A stretch of DNA of 41,675 nt. Origin: a virus. Both the position numbers and the translations under genes were made by a program. Where the stretch lies: positions 1 to 41,675 of the IMG/VR virus record IMGVR_UViG_3300037193_002810; one strand, 5' to 3'. Positions 13,254 to 22,177 of this stretch are shown piece by piece. The first letter of the stretch is position 1; each line of letters opens with the position of its first letter. Below the pieces are notes generated by a model. It worked only from the letters and a program-made list of their open reading frames with translations, had not been told where the DNA came from and made no database searches.

Positions 13254-13492
13254 GCGGCGAGCAGGTGGCGCCGCCCGAGCCGGCCACCGTCAGCACGGTG
13301 GTCACCGGCTGGAACACCGAAGGCGACGACCGTCCGGAGGCGATGTACGTCTTCGTCCTCACGGGGCGGGACTCCGACGGCGACGGCCAGGCGTGCTGGC
13401 AGCAGCCGGGAGAGAGAGCCGAGTTCCGGTGGTCGGAGGTGCTGGAGAGCACGCGCCACGGGCGCCGCATCATCCTGCCCTCCGACGCTTGA
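13250..13492 (+). CDS. Hypothetical protein (80 aa)
   Basis: Coupled by ATGA. Soluble and acidic with VFVLTGRDSDGDGQACWQQPG, an Asp-rich loop that recalls a calcium-binding loop but is too degenerate to call. The stop TGA is part of the next -35. Confidence 0.6.
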   Translation: MSGEQVAPPEPATVSTVVTGWNTEGDDRPEAMYVFVLTGRDSDGDGQACWQQPGERAEFRWSEVLESTRHGRRIILPSDA

Positions 13493-13518
13493 CAGTATAC
13501 CCGTCGTCCGGTTAGACT
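13489..13518 (+). promoter_or_regulatory. Leaderless promoter P7
   Basis: -35 TTGACA (13489-13494), 18 bp spacer with TACCCGTCGTCCGGT, -10 TAGACT (13513-13518), six bases, ATG at 13525. Almost identical to P9 at 27690-27719. Confidence 0.85.
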
Positions 13519-13524
13519 ATGAGC

Positions 13525-13683
13525 ATGACGACGACGCAGGAACTCCAGGCAGGCAACATCGTTCAGTACCGCAAGGTTGGCAAGGCCTCTCAGGACTGGG
13601 TGGTGGTGTTCCTGACCGGCCCGCGCAAGTACAAGGAACTTGGTGAGACTGTGATTTGGACGAGCGCCACCAAGAGGATCTAG
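13525..13683 (+). CDS. Tiny protein, leaderless (52 aa)
   Basis: Starts MTTTQELQAGNIVQYRKVGK. A small beta-rich protein with WVVVFLTGPRKYKELG and IWTSATKRI, probably one domain of five strands. It shares its MTTTQ start and its promoter with the 45-aa gene at 27546-27683. The stop TAG overlaps the stop of the convergent gene in the sequence CTAG. Confidence 0.7.
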   Translation: MTTTQELQAGNIVQYRKVGKASQDWVVVFLTGPRKYKELGETVIWTSATKRI

Positions 13684-13835
13684 CGACCGCGCCGCGTGCG
13701 GGCTGCTTTCCGAGCCATCCGGGAGCGGCCCGCCTTCGTCTTGCCGGCGTTGGCGATCTTGGCGGCGCTCGTCTTGCTCTTGCCTCGCCGCAGCAGAGCG
13801 TCGTAGACGTTGCGCCGACCGGGCGTAATGGCCAT
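13680..13835 (-). CDS. Small very basic protein on the opposite strand (51 aa)
   Basis: MAITPGRRNVYDALLRRGKS, then KTSAAKIANAGKTKAGRSR and an RRGR end. The AAKIANA...GRS pattern resembles the small DUF7218-like proteins of bacteria and phages, whose function is not known; the charge suggests nucleic-acid binding. It is the only leftward gene inside the rightward region. A weak -10 (TAGGCA, 13848-13843) lies 7 nt before the ATG, so it may also be leaderless. Confidence 0.65.
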   Translation of the reverse strand: MAITPGRRNVYDALLRRGKSKTSAAKIANAGKTKAGRSRMARKAARTRRGR

Positions 13836-13874
13836 ACCTGCCTGCCTACCCGCGGCGGTGGGCCGGCAAACCGC

Positions 13875-13904
13875 TTGACAGTCTACCCGTCGTCCGACTA
13901 GACT
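13875..13904 (+). promoter_or_regulatory. Leaderless promoter P8
   Basis: -35 TTGACA (13875-13880), 18 bp spacer with CTACCCGTCGTCCGAC, -10 TAGACT (13899-13904), six bases, ATG at 13911. Confidence 0.85.
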
Positions 13905-13910
13905 AAGAGC

Positions 13911-14114
13911 ATGACGATCACGGAGTACGGCGAAATCGCCGGAGGCTACCGAGTGACGATGCAGGCGAGCCGGTGTCGGCACTGCGCGTGCCGGGTTGAG
14001 CGCGTCAAGCCGATCAAGCCGGGCGTCGACACGGTCTGGAGGCACGCGGACACCGGCCGCTCGACCTGCATCCTCCCCGCCGACGCTTCGAAGTCGGCCA
14101 CCCCGACGCCCTGA
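13911..14114 (+). CDS. Small cysteine-rich protein, leaderless (67 aa)
   Basis: Starts MTITEYGEIAGGYRVTMQAS. CRHCACRV, two His/Asp-containing turns and a late Cys suggest one zinc site. Last gene of the rightward region, followed by a strong bidirectional hairpin. No family recognised. Confidence 0.65.
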   Translation: MTITEYGEIAGGYRVTMQASRCRHCACRVERVKPIKPGVDTVWRHADTGRSTCILPADASKSATPTP

Positions 14115-14123
14115 CCCCGGACA

Positions 14124-14171
14124 CACAGAAGCCCCCGCCCGCCTCTCGACGGCAATCGGGGGGCTTCTGTG
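14124..14171. terminator. Bidirectional terminator between convergent regions
   Basis: Perfect 13-bp stem CACAGAAGCCCCC (14124-14136) / GGGGGCTTCTGTG (14159-14171) with a 22-nt loop, between the end of the rightward genes and the end of the leftward late operon. It can fold on both strands. Confidence 0.8.
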
Positions 14172-14216
14172 CATGACGGACGACGGCAAAACATGCGACT
14201 GCTGGCTGACACCAGG

Positions 14217-14582
14217 TTAGCGCACGAATCCCTCCCGCGGCACCGTGTTGGCCGGGTTGGCGACGGGGGTCTGCTGCGAGCGAGCCAGCAGGCCGAGCAG
14301 CGCCGGCACCAGGATGACGTTCACCGTCCCGATCAGGCTGGGCGGTAGGTCGACGCCGTAACCGGCCAGTAGCGCCGCTACGGGCGTCGTGACGGCGATG
14401 ATGACGCTGGGCGCGACCGGGCGCACCTTCCAGGCCACCCACGCCGCCACGAGGCCGTCGACCACCGCCACGATCAGCGGTAGCTTCTCGCCGTCGACGA
14501 CGTCGTTGGGCCAGGTGGCCGCCAGCGTCACCAGCGCGATGACGATCGCACCCCATGCCGCCGGCTCTCGGGTCAGCTTCAT
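14217..14582 (-). CDS. Small membrane protein of the lysis region, holin candidate (121 aa)
   Basis: Three or four hydrophobic helices: WGAIVIALVTLAATW (about 10-24), LIVAVVDGLVAAWVAW, SVIIAVTTPVAALLAGYG and LIGTVNVILVPALLGLLA. It has a short basic N-terminus and a soluble C-tail. The ATG at 14582 follows GGGGAG at 5 nt, the same start region as the Prim-Pol and secreted-protein genes. It lies four genes downstream of the endolysin, so it may be a holin or a partner. Last gene of the late operon. Confidence 0.65.
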   Translation of the reverse strand: MKLTREPAAWGAIVIALVTLAATWPNDVVDGEKLPLIVAVVDGLVAAWVAWKVRPVAPSVIIAVTTPVAALLAGYGVDLPPSLIGTVNVILVPALLGLLARSQQTPVANPANTVPREGFVR

Positions 14583-14613
14583 GTTCACTCCCCTCTAAAA
14601 CGTTTCAATCCGT

Positions 14614-14994
14614 TCACTTGCCACATTTGGTACAAACCTTGTGCGTCGCGCCGGACTCCGGCGGCGGCGCGCCTAGCAGCCCGGTATGCCCGCGCGGCCA
14701 GATGATCTGGTCCACCAGCAGCACATACCACCGGTGCCAGTAGACCAGTGCGATGCACGCGAAGATCGAGAAGCGCACCCACCCGCGCCCGGCCCACGAC
14801 GTACCGAAGATCAACTGAATGCTGATCAGGGAGAACGTGATCAGGTGCACGACGGCCAGGCTCATCACGTTGCGCCCGAGCGGCGACCGCCACCAGGGAG
14901 CGAAGATCGCATAACCAAGAGTGAAAAGGAGGATGCCCACAGTAGCCGCGTGGGCGGCGTAGTTGCCGGCGGTCACCACTAAGGAAGGCTCCAT
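14614..14994 (-). CDS. Four-helix membrane protein (126 aa)
   Basis: Helices at about 11-31 (AAHAATVGILLFTLGYAIFA), 41-61 (NVMSLAVVHLITFSLISIQL), 72-87 (WVRFSIFACIALVYW) and 88-97. The C-tail ends CTKCGK. The start ATG at 14994 follows GGAAG-free sequence, only 2 nt after the stop of the gene before, so translation is probably coupled. Candidate holin or antiholin in the lysis cassette; the family is not recognised. Confidence 0.65.
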   Translation of the reverse strand: MEPSLVVTAGNYAAHAATVGILLFTLGYAIFAPWWRSPLGRNVMSLAVVHLITFSLISIQLIFGTSWAGRGWVRFSIFACIALVYWHRWYVLLVDQIIWPRGHTGLLGAPPPESGATHKVCTKCGK

Positions 14995-14996
14995 GA

Positions 14997-15242
14997 TCAG
15001 TGTTCTCCCGGTCGCTTCGGCTGGCCGATCACCTGCTGCAAGTCTTCCACCAGGTGGTTGGTTCGCCGAATTTCTTTCGCCCACCCGGCCACCGCGTTCA
15101 CCCGCGGCCAGTTGCCCATCGCGCGCAGGTGCTGGGCCTGCAGGCGCGCCTGCGCGGCGCGTGCGTCGACGATGTCCGCCCGGGTGGCCGGCGTCACCGA
15201 TCGCCGACCGGATATGCCCAGCACTCTCCTGACCGTGCTCAT
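14997..15242 (-). CDS. Small basic helical protein of the lysis region (81 aa)
   Basis: ATG at 15242 (MSTVRRVLGISG). Predominantly helical and basic (ADIVDARAAQARLQAQHLRA, then WAKEIRRTNHLVEDLQQVIG). No signal peptide or membrane segment. It sits between two membrane proteins; role unknown. Confidence 0.6.
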   Translation of the reverse strand: MSTVRRVLGISGRRSVTPATRADIVDARAAQARLQAQHLRAMGNWPRVNAVAGWAKEIRRTNHLVEDLQQVIGQPKRPGEH

Positions 15243-15259
15243 GATCTTGGCGCCCACTC

Positions 15260-15559
15260 TCACGCTTCGTCCCGTCGTCGGCGCGCCGCCTCTTCCCGGA
15301 TCGACCTGAGCAGCGCTGTCTGCGTCTCGCCCGTCTGCAGCAGTGTCGCATTCTGCTGGGCCAGCTGCTGTGCCAACGCTCCCGCGGCGTCCGCCTGGGC
15401 TTTGAGCTCGTCCCCCCGCAGACGCTCCGCCGCGATCAGCCGATCGACGGTGGCGCCCGGCACCAGCCACCCGCGCATCACCGCCATCACCAACGACAGG
15501 CCGATGAACGCGGCGATCCCGGCATCCGGGACCCACCCGGGTATCGCCGCTAGATCCAT
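15260..15559 (-). CDS. Holin-like protein: one membrane helix plus coiled coil (99 aa)
   Basis: Near-N-terminal transmembrane helix GIAAFIGLSLVMAVMRGWLV (about 14-33), then PGATVDRLIAAERLRGDELK and a long coiled coil to a basic end (EEAARRRRDEA). This architecture, with a GWLVPGATVDRLI-type sequence, recurs beside endolysin genes in many actinophages and is usually annotated as membrane protein or holin. It immediately follows the endolysin, which supports a lysis role. Confidence 0.7.
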   Translation of the reverse strand: MDLAAIPGWVPDAGIAAFIGLSLVMAVMRGWLVPGATVDRLIAAERLRGDELKAQADAAGALAQQLAQQNATLLQTGETQTALLRSIREEAARRRRDEA

Positions 15560-15591
15560 GCTGTACAGGTTAAGCGGGTAGGCCAGGGAAG

Positions 15592-16983
15592 CTACTTGGC
15601 CGGCGGAACTTGCAGCACAAAGTTCGAGTCGTACCGCCAGCCGTCGACTCCCAGCATCTCCATGGTGTCGTTCCACACGGCGGCGGTGAGGTTGTCCGAC
15701 GGACGCCCGGCGATACGCGACCACAGGTTCAGCGTCGCCTGCCCACCCTTCAGATCGCTGAACAGCACCGGTCCGACAACCGTTCCGTCGCTGCCGACGA
15801 GCGCTACGACCTTCTGTAGGTTGCCGTTCGAGTCGTTGCTGTTTGCTTCGATCAGGTACATGTCTTCTTCCTTCCCCGTTCCCAGTGGAACAGTTGGCTT
15901 ATCCGGGCCGATGTCCCAGCCGGCACCGTTGTCGTCGTCGTTCGCATCACCCGACACATGCAGGTGATTGTGAAACTCACCGTTGTAGTCCTCGCGCTTC
16001 CACCCGCCATTCTTGCGCCAGATCGTCTGCTCAAGAATGACGTACCTGAGTCGAGCCTGGTTCGCCGGACGGTCCGTCAGCCGCTGGCGAAGCACCCTGG
16101 CTTTGGCCAGGTTGAACGAACCGAGGAACGGAATGTCGATCCCCCGGTGCTCGGGGATGTTGTCGGCATCCGTTTGCGCCGGCTTCGAACCCGGTGTGTC
16201 GTCTTCGTTGTGGTCGGACGGCGATTCCTGGTGCGCGGGATCTCCCTTACCCCACACCGTGACACCCGGACCGAACTCACGCTGAACATCCTCGGTGAGC
16301 CGTTGCATGTTCCGTGCTCTCATACTTCCTCCTTTCAGCGTCGCCCATACGGCATGGTCGCGGATCGCGGACAGCGAGCACGAGCCGGTGCCGGGTAGGG
16401 GGGCAACTGTGTACTGCATGACGCTCAGGGTCGACCACCCGCCGTACCCGGCATCCCAGTGCCGAGACTCGTTTCCGGGGTATGAGCGTTGGTATCCGGC
16501 GTTCGGCGGCGCCCACAGGTACGGCGCGACGGCGGACACATCCCACCGACGGCCGGGCGCGGTCCACCACCAGTCACCGGTATAGAGCGCGATCGGCCGA
16601 CCCAGAAGCGACGTCATCTCGGCGATGTAGTCCCGAATGATCCGTTCGGTTGCCGGTGGCCCCTTGTCAGGGGTTTCCTCGGTGTCGACTGCGTGTGCCA
16701 TGCCGTCCGGCCCGCCGAGTTCGCGCATGCGCGCGTACGCGCGGCGCGCACTCTCAGCCCCTGCGAGCCGGCCGTCGAGCCATCGGTACGTGCTCACGCC
16801 CATATCGAGCGAGCGAGCCTTGTCGACGTAGCTGCGCGCCCACACCGGTAGCACGTCGACGTCGCGGCCGCGGTCGAGGGCGACGTTCACCGCGCCGAAG
16901 CCGGCTGCCTTCGCCACCGCCAGGTCGAGTGGGTTGGAGCGCTCGACCTGGTACTTGGACACGTCCACGATGTGTAACGTCAT
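15592..16983 (-). CDS. Modular endolysin: GH25 lysozyme plus M15-type peptidase
   Basis: 463 aa. Residues about 3-215 form a glycoside hydrolase family 25 domain: HIVDVSKYQ at the start and the acidic pair in AHAVDTEE (Asp100, Glu102), which cuts the sugar chain of peptidoglycan. Residues about 222-350 resemble an M15-type zinc peptidase: SDHNED (His258), GIDIP (Asp283) and FHNHLHVSG (His338-His342). The C-terminal about 90 residues are probably a small wall-binding or assembly part. GGGGGGTG precedes the ATG. No signal peptide, so release needs a holin. Confidence 0.88.
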   Translation of the reverse strand: MTLHIVDVSKYQVERSNPLDLAVAKAAGFGAVNVALDRGRDVDVLPVWARSYVDKARSLDMGVSTYRWLDGRLAGAESARRAYARMRELGGPDGMAHAVDTEETPDKGPPATERIIRDYIAEMTSLLGRPIALYTGDWWWTAPGRRWDVSAVAPYLWAPPNAGYQRSYPGNESRHWDAGYGGWSTLSVMQYTVAPLPGTGSCSLSAIRDHAVWATLKGGSMRARNMQRLTEDVQREFGPGVTVWGKGDPAHQESPSDHNEDDTPGSKPAQTDADNIPEHRGIDIPFLGSFNLAKARVLRQRLTDRPANQARLRYVILEQTIWRKNGGWKREDYNGEFHNHLHVSGDANDDDNGAGWDIGPDKPTVPLGTGKEEDMYLIEANSNDSNGNLQKVVALVGSDGTVVGPVLFSDLKGGQATLNLWSRIAGRPSDNLTAAVWNDTMEMLGVDGWRYDSNFVLQVPPAK

Positions 16984-17043
16984 GTCGTCACCCCCCTTAC
17001 GTCTAGCGTACTCTCGATCGCTTGCGCCGATCCGTAAGCGCTG

Positions 17044-17529
17044 TTACACGGTGGAGTAGAACCCGTTCAAGATCAGCGTGTCGTTGGTGGCCCACGTAAA
17101 CGGCACCGTGCTCGAACAGTTCGGAAGCATGAGCGTGCTCGTCGTCTTCGTTGCCAGAACAGTGATCGAGCCGCTCGAACTGTCGAACGCCGTCCCGTAC
17201 CCGACCGCCTCCAGATAGCCCGTCCCGCTCGGGACGGCACCGGTGGTCGGGAACCCGATCGACCACGCGCCCGTTCCGTAGGTGGTTGTCGAACCCATCA
17301 CGATTCGCACGATGAAGTGCGCTATATCACCATCAGCGGATAGGCGGTAACGTCCGATCAGGGTGCCGTTTCCGATTGCGGGCGGCGTGCTCGCCGTCCA
17401 TACCGGCGTGTACTGCGTCCACCCTGGCGAGGTGAGACTCTCGATCTGGTCGAGAATTGCCTCTCGCTCATCACCGCGATCGGGGTGGCCCGGCTTATCC
17501 CAATTAGCCGGCCGCAGTGTCCATGTCAT
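17044..17529 (-). CDS. Minor tail or fibre protein (161 aa)
   Basis: Start coupled by ATGA to the long minor tail gene. A short helical N-terminus (DEREAILDQIESL) is followed by a beta-rich region of Thr/Ser/Gly-rich strands (TLIGRYRLSADGDIAHFIVR), typical of distal tail or receptor-binding proteins. Last gene of the tail module. No enzymatic motif is visible. Confidence 0.7.
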   Translation of the reverse strand: MTWTLRPANWDKPGHPDRGDEREAILDQIESLTSPGWTQYTPVWTASTPPAIGNGTLIGRYRLSADGDIAHFIVRIVMGSTTTYGTGAWSIGFPTTGAVPSGTGYLEAVGYGTAFDSSSGSITVLATKTTSTLMLPNCSSTVPFTWATNDTLILNGFYSTV

Positions 17530-20282
17530 AGCCCAGCCACTCCCATCCGCCAGCCGTGAATCTCCGCCCCGACCGACGCCGAGGTGGCCACTCCCGCGAT
17601 GCCGCGCGTCACGTCGGCCGACTGCAGCGGCCGCAGCGCGAGTACCACCGCCCGCGAGATCGCCGCCGCACCGCCGGTGACGACCAGCGAGCCGGCGGCT
17701 GCCGACGCCGCGGTGAGGTCGTAGCCCGCCCAGATACCGGCGTCGTCGCCGGTCACCGACGCGTCGTCGCTCATCTCGGTGAAGCCGGCCGGTGGCGCCA
17801 CGCTCGTCCAGTCGTCCTGTTTCCACGCGAAGATCAGCGCGACCGAGCCGCTCCGGTTGACCGTCAGGGCCGGATAGTCGATGTTCTGCGCGCTCCCGTT
17901 CAGCTGCGTGTGAGCGGCCGGGACGGCCTTGGTGCCGCTGGCGAGCGACATCGACAGCGCGCTGAAGGCGAACATCCGAGCCATCGTGGTGGCGTTCGCT
18001 ACTCCGCCCGTGAATGTCACCAGCGGCGCCGCGTCACCGGTGACGTAGTGCTTCCCAAGCAACGCCGTGTTGCCGTAGTCGACGATCTTCGTCCAGCCGG
18101 TTGGAGTGTTGACCGTCCCGGTACCGCTGTTGCGGATCGTCGCCCAGACCAGCAGCAGTTGCGCGACGTCGGGTGTGATGCCCGCCGGGAGGGCCGGCGT
18201 CACGCTCGCGTTGCTGCCGACGGCGACAACGCCGGCCGCAACGAACGCCGGAGAGTCGGTCGTCACGGAGGTGGCCGTCATCGGCTGCCCGGCTACCTGC
18301 ACGTGGTACGGCAAGTCGCTGGAGGACTCCGACCACGCCGGCCCGGTGCCCGGCGAGATGCGGATGGAGTTCGTGACCGCGCTGATCGGGGCGGCGAGAG
18401 TGCTTGTTGGTCCGCTGTCCACCTGTGCCACCTCGTAGATATCGGCCGGCGTCGTGTTGAACGTGATCGTGTGCAGCTTGCGGCTGAGTACCTCGGTGTA
18501 CCCCTGCACCAGTAGCCGGATCTCGTTGTACGGGGCGTAGCGCGGCGCTCCGGTCATGTCGAACGTGAGCACGTGCCCGATGTCCAGCGCACGCACGGCG
18601 GTGACGTCGTCGGCGTCGAAGACCGGCTTCGCCACCTCCATTGGGATCGACGAGAAACGCCGCTCCCGCCACGAGCCGAGGTGCGCCCGCCACGCTGCCT
18701 GCTCATTCAGCTGATCGTCCGAGGAGACGAGCACCGACGGAGCGTCGTCACGAATGCCGATCCCGTCCGGTGGCTGCTCGGTCGAGTAGTGGAAGAAATC
18801 GCCGTCGGGGATGGCGTAGTGCGCACTTCCTCCGCCCGGCCGCGAAACGGTCACATCGTTGACCACGCGCAAGTCGTCAGACGTCGGGCGGAACCCGGGG
18901 AGGATGTGCGCGAAGTCAAGCTCTGCTGTGGGTACCTTGTTGTACAGGCCGGTCCGCGTGATGTAGGTGAGTTCGAACGCATCCCGCGCTTCGCACAACA
19001 TGCCGAGGTCGGCACCGGCCGCACTGCGCACCAGTTCGAGAAATGTCTCCGACTCCTGAGTGGCCAACTTCTCGGTGTCGTAATCATCTCCGTCGATGGT
19101 AAAGGCGATGTCTTCCTCTTCGGCCAGGCGTAGCATCCGGCGACCGGCTCGCTCGAACTCATACCCGCGGGCGCCGGTGACGAGCGAGGTTCCTTCGTCG
19201 AGGTCGTCGATGAAACTGCCGAACGCGTCCTTGTTGCTGCCGACGATGACGTGTCCGAATCCCAGGTTCTCGGTGCCCGCGCCGGTGCCCATCACCATTT
19301 GATACATGCGCCCGCACGTGCGCCCGACGAACGTGCCGGTTACCTGCAGCAGCCACGAAGTTGCCGTAGTCGCGCGGATGCGAACATTAATATCGGCGCC
19401 GCTCTGTTCGAACGTACAGAAAAGAAAAGCCTCTCTGTCGTCGAGAATTCCCGTCCAGTCGCTCAGGCACTGGGTGCCAACGGATGCGCCACCGGAATAG
19501 GCCACGAGCGAAAGGATGTCGCCGGTGTTGTGTAGCAGGTCGATGTAGTCGACAGTTCCCCCGGTGAAGTAGAAGCGCCAGATTATCGCGTTGTCGAGCA
19601 GGCCACCTTGCGGCCATCGCACGATGCTGCCCGCGAAGTGCTGGCTGAGACTGTTCGTCCACGGGGGGAGAACGAACGTCAGAAATGTATCGAAGCTTCC
19701 GAATGTAGCTAGCCGGTCGGATGACATCGACTCCAGGGCACCGAAGTTGACCGTCCCGGGACCTCCGAAGGCGACGCTCGCGCCGGGCGTCGGGGATGTC
19801 GCGACGGTGGCGTTGCTCTCTTCTTCGAACGGCCAGTAGGCCACGCGGTATGCGTCGTTGGCGGCGGAGGTGAACGCCCGATAGGCAGCCGACCGCAACG
19901 GTTTCTGGCCCTGTTCGAGGCTGCGCAGCTTGCCCGCCGCTTCAAAGTTGAGGTAGTTGATCTCGGGCACTTCGCCCGGTTCGATCGGTGCCGCCACGAG
20001 TTCGACCGACGCCCGGATCTCACCGTCGAGCTTCACGCGCAGGCGGGTACCCGGGATGGCGATTTTCCGGTAGTACGCGCTGTAGGGGTTCTCGGGATCC
20101 AGGGTGAGATTGTTATCGAGGTACTTAAATTTGACCTCGGTCGATGTCGACTCGCCCTGCTGGTCGCTCCCGCCCCGGGTGATCGTCACCTCGCCCAGCA
20201 CGCGGGTGTCGTCGTCGATTCGAGTGATGTCCAGCCACGCGCCGTCAACGAACAGTTCTACGGTGACGTCGTACTCGGTCAT
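17526..20282 (-). CDS. Large minor tail (baseplate-type) protein
   Basis: 918 aa directly after the tape measure, coupled by ATGA. The N-terminus (VELFVDGAWLDITRIDDDTR) and the next 120 residues fit the tail-proximal domain of siphovirus minor tail proteins. A concanavalin/LamG-like region follows (about 145-350: YWPFEEESNATVATSPTPG). The last about 250 residues form a repeated beta domain (ALTVNRSGSVALIFAWKQDD). Likely the baseplate or tail-tip protein that carries host-binding domains. Confidence 0.82.
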   Translation of the reverse strand: MTEYDVTVELFVDGAWLDITRIDDDTRVLGEVTITRGGSDQQGESTSTEVKFKYLDNNLTLDPENPYSAYYRKIAIPGTRLRVKLDGEIRASVELVAAPIEPGEVPEINYLNFEAAGKLRSLEQGQKPLRSAAYRAFTSAANDAYRVAYWPFEEESNATVATSPTPGASVAFGGPGTVNFGALESMSSDRLATFGSFDTFLTFVLPPWTNSLSQHFAGSIVRWPQGGLLDNAIIWRFYFTGGTVDYIDLLHNTGDILSLVAYSGGASVGTQCLSDWTGILDDREAFLFCTFEQSGADINVRIRATTATSWLLQVTGTFVGRTCGRMYQMVMGTGAGTENLGFGHVIVGSNKDAFGSFIDDLDEGTSLVTGARGYEFERAGRRMLRLAEEEDIAFTIDGDDYDTEKLATQESETFLELVRSAAGADLGMLCEARDAFELTYITRTGLYNKVPTAELDFAHILPGFRPTSDDLRVVNDVTVSRPGGGSAHYAIPDGDFFHYSTEQPPDGIGIRDDAPSVLVSSDDQLNEQAAWRAHLGSWRERRFSSIPMEVAKPVFDADDVTAVRALDIGHVLTFDMTGAPRYAPYNEIRLLVQGYTEVLSRKLHTITFNTTPADIYEVAQVDSGPTSTLAAPISAVTNSIRISPGTGPAWSESSSDLPYHVQVAGQPMTATSVTTDSPAFVAAGVVAVGSNASVTPALPAGITPDVAQLLLVWATIRNSGTGTVNTPTGWTKIVDYGNTALLGKHYVTGDAAPLVTFTGGVANATTMARMFAFSALSMSLASGTKAVPAAHTQLNGSAQNIDYPALTVNRSGSVALIFAWKQDDWTSVAPPAGFTEMSDDASVTGDDAGIWAGYDLTAASAAAGSLVVTGGAAAISRAVVLALRPLQSADVTRGIAGVATSASVGAEIHGWRMGVAGL

Positions 20283-22165
20283 ACCGGCTTCACGCGGTAC
20301 GTCTGTCCGCCTACCCGTACCTGCAGGGGGATTCGGCCGGCTCTAGTCTCCTCCAGCATGGCGTTCGCGAGGTGGTTGCCGGGAGCGGCCGCACCGAAGG
20401 TGATCATCACGCCGCCGCTCGCGCCGTCGCCGCCTGCGACCGACAGCCCGCCGCCGCCGATCATGCGCCGGCTCTGGTTGTTGTTGTAGACCCGACGCGA
20501 GTTGAAGTCGATGATCTCGGGACCGTTCTCGCCGGTGACGCGCAGGCCCGAGGCGTTACCGCCGGAGGCCCGGCCACCGATGCCTGACGAGTAGGTGCCC
20601 GACTGCTGCGCGCCGCTGACGAGGTGCGGTCCGATCATCCTGGCGCGGTAGTTCACTGTGATATCGATGGTTTTCTGTATGCCGTTCAGCGACTGGTTCA
20701 CCTGGTCGCGGAACGCGTTGAAACTCTGCGCGGCCGACTTCAGCTTGTCGCCCAGTCCGGGTATCCAACCGAAGGCTTTGGCGGCCGCGTTGACCAGCAT
20801 GCCGTAGCCGTCGAGAATCCACATGACGACGAACGTGAATATGCCTTTCATGCCAGACCACAGTGCCGACCACGCGATGCCCATGCCGTTCATCCAGCCG
20901 ACCCACACCTCGAACAGCGGAGCGAACTGGCCGAGCACCTGAAACAGCTTCGACGCCCAGTCGATCATCTTCTGACCGTCGCCGGAGTTCGCCCACTTCG
21001 CGATCGCCGCGGTCGAGTTCGCGATCTGGTCGAGCATCGAGTCGCCCTCGTTGCCGGACGCCTTGAAGATGGCGCCGATGATCTGCCCGACGTTCGAAGC
21101 GATCTCCTTCAATTTGCCGAAGGTGGTCATCGCCTTGTCGAGCCACTCGCCCAGCTTGCCGGACTCTTTGGCCTGGCGAATCCAGTCGCTGAACGCCATC
21201 GCCAACCCGCGCACGGACTCGGCCACCTTGACGAACCGCGGGGCGGCCACCTCCAGCACATCGCCGAAGGCGCGCGCGAGCGGCTTGACCACGTCGAGCA
21301 CATTGGACAGCGCGATGTGCAAGTTGCGCCAGACCGCCTCTAGCCGGCCGTCCCGGCCGAACGACGCCAGCCCCTCCGCCAGCTGATTGCGCACCTCGGC
21401 GAAGCGCAGCCCAAGCCGAGGCAGCCAGCGGTCCGCGACCGGCTTGATGATGTTGGACAGCGCCAGTATCTCGCCCGCGGCGCCCTCGAACACGCGCCCC
21501 TGGAAGCCTTTGAACAGGCCTTTCCACTGGTCGCGCACCTTGACCATCGCCCGCACCGCCGACGCCGCCTGCGGAGCCAGCTTCTTGAGCGCCTTCTCGA
21601 ACTCCTCCGTGTCGCCGGACAGGCCGGCGTCGAGCGCCTCCTTCACGCCCATGAAGGCGATCTTCAGGCCGACCATGGCCAACCCGGCGGTGCCGGCCGC
21701 CGGCGCGAGCAGCATCACCAGCGGGATGAGGTTGCCGATCACTCCGGTGATCGGCAGGATCACCGCGACCGCGGCCGCCGCCTTCGCCGCCAGCAGGCCG
21801 AAGCTGGCGGCGAGTTGACCTATTCGGCGCCCGTCGGACAGCGACCGGGCCAGCATCGCCACACCGGTGTAGACCACCAGCGCCCGCGTGGTGCGCTGGA
21901 TGGCGTTGGTCAGGTGGCCCCACGCCGTACGGACGTGGGTGACGGTATGGCGCTGAGTCAGCAGCGTGCCATTGGCGTTGCGCCACAACCCGTTCGCGTC
22001 GCGGTACGCCCCCGCCACGCTGGAAACCGCCCGGGTCTGAGCGAACATCCGCCGGCTCAGCGCCGCGGTGGAGGATGCCAACGCGCTGGTCTGCGCACGC
22101 GCCTGCGACAGCGCGGCGGCCGCGGTCGACCGAGCGGCGATCAGAATCGAAACCACGCTGGCCAC
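20279..22165 (-). CDS. Tape measure protein (short, 628 aa)
   Basis: Long helical protein with several hydrophobic stretches (AAKAAAAVAVILPITGVIGN; VMLLAPAAGTAGLAMVGLKI), located after the frameshifted tail chaperone and before the large minor tail protein, the standard place for the tape measure. GTG start at 22165 with GGGGTG upstream. At roughly 0.15 nm per residue it predicts a tail near 95 nm, on the short side for an actinophage siphovirus. Confidence 0.88.
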   Translation of the reverse strand: MASVVSILIAARSTAAAALSQARAQTSALASSTAALSRRMFAQTRAVSSVAGAYRDANGLWRNANGTLLTQRHTVTHVRTAWGHLTNAIQRTTRALVVYTGVAMLARSLSDGRRIGQLAASFGLLAAKAAAAVAVILPITGVIGNLIPLVMLLAPAAGTAGLAMVGLKIAFMGVKEALDAGLSGDTEEFEKALKKLAPQAASAVRAMVKVRDQWKGLFKGFQGRVFEGAAGEILALSNIIKPVADRWLPRLGLRFAEVRNQLAEGLASFGRDGRLEAVWRNLHIALSNVLDVVKPLARAFGDVLEVAAPRFVKVAESVRGLAMAFSDWIRQAKESGKLGEWLDKAMTTFGKLKEIASNVGQIIGAIFKASGNEGDSMLDQIANSTAAIAKWANSGDGQKMIDWASKLFQVLGQFAPLFEVWVGWMNGMGIAWSALWSGMKGIFTFVVMWILDGYGMLVNAAAKAFGWIPGLGDKLKSAAQSFNAFRDQVNQSLNGIQKTIDITVNYRARMIGPHLVSGAQQSGTYSSGIGGRASGGNASGLRVTGENGPEIIDFNSRRVYNNNQSRRMIGGGGLSVAGGDGASGGVMITFGAAAPGNHLANAMLEETRAGRIPLQVRVGGQTYRVKPV

Positions 22166-22177
22166 GCCGGCACCCCC

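Noticed and set aside
14173-14220. 15-codon open frame after the bidirectional terminator
   Set aside because: No Shine-Dalgarno and no promoter beyond the hairpin; too short.
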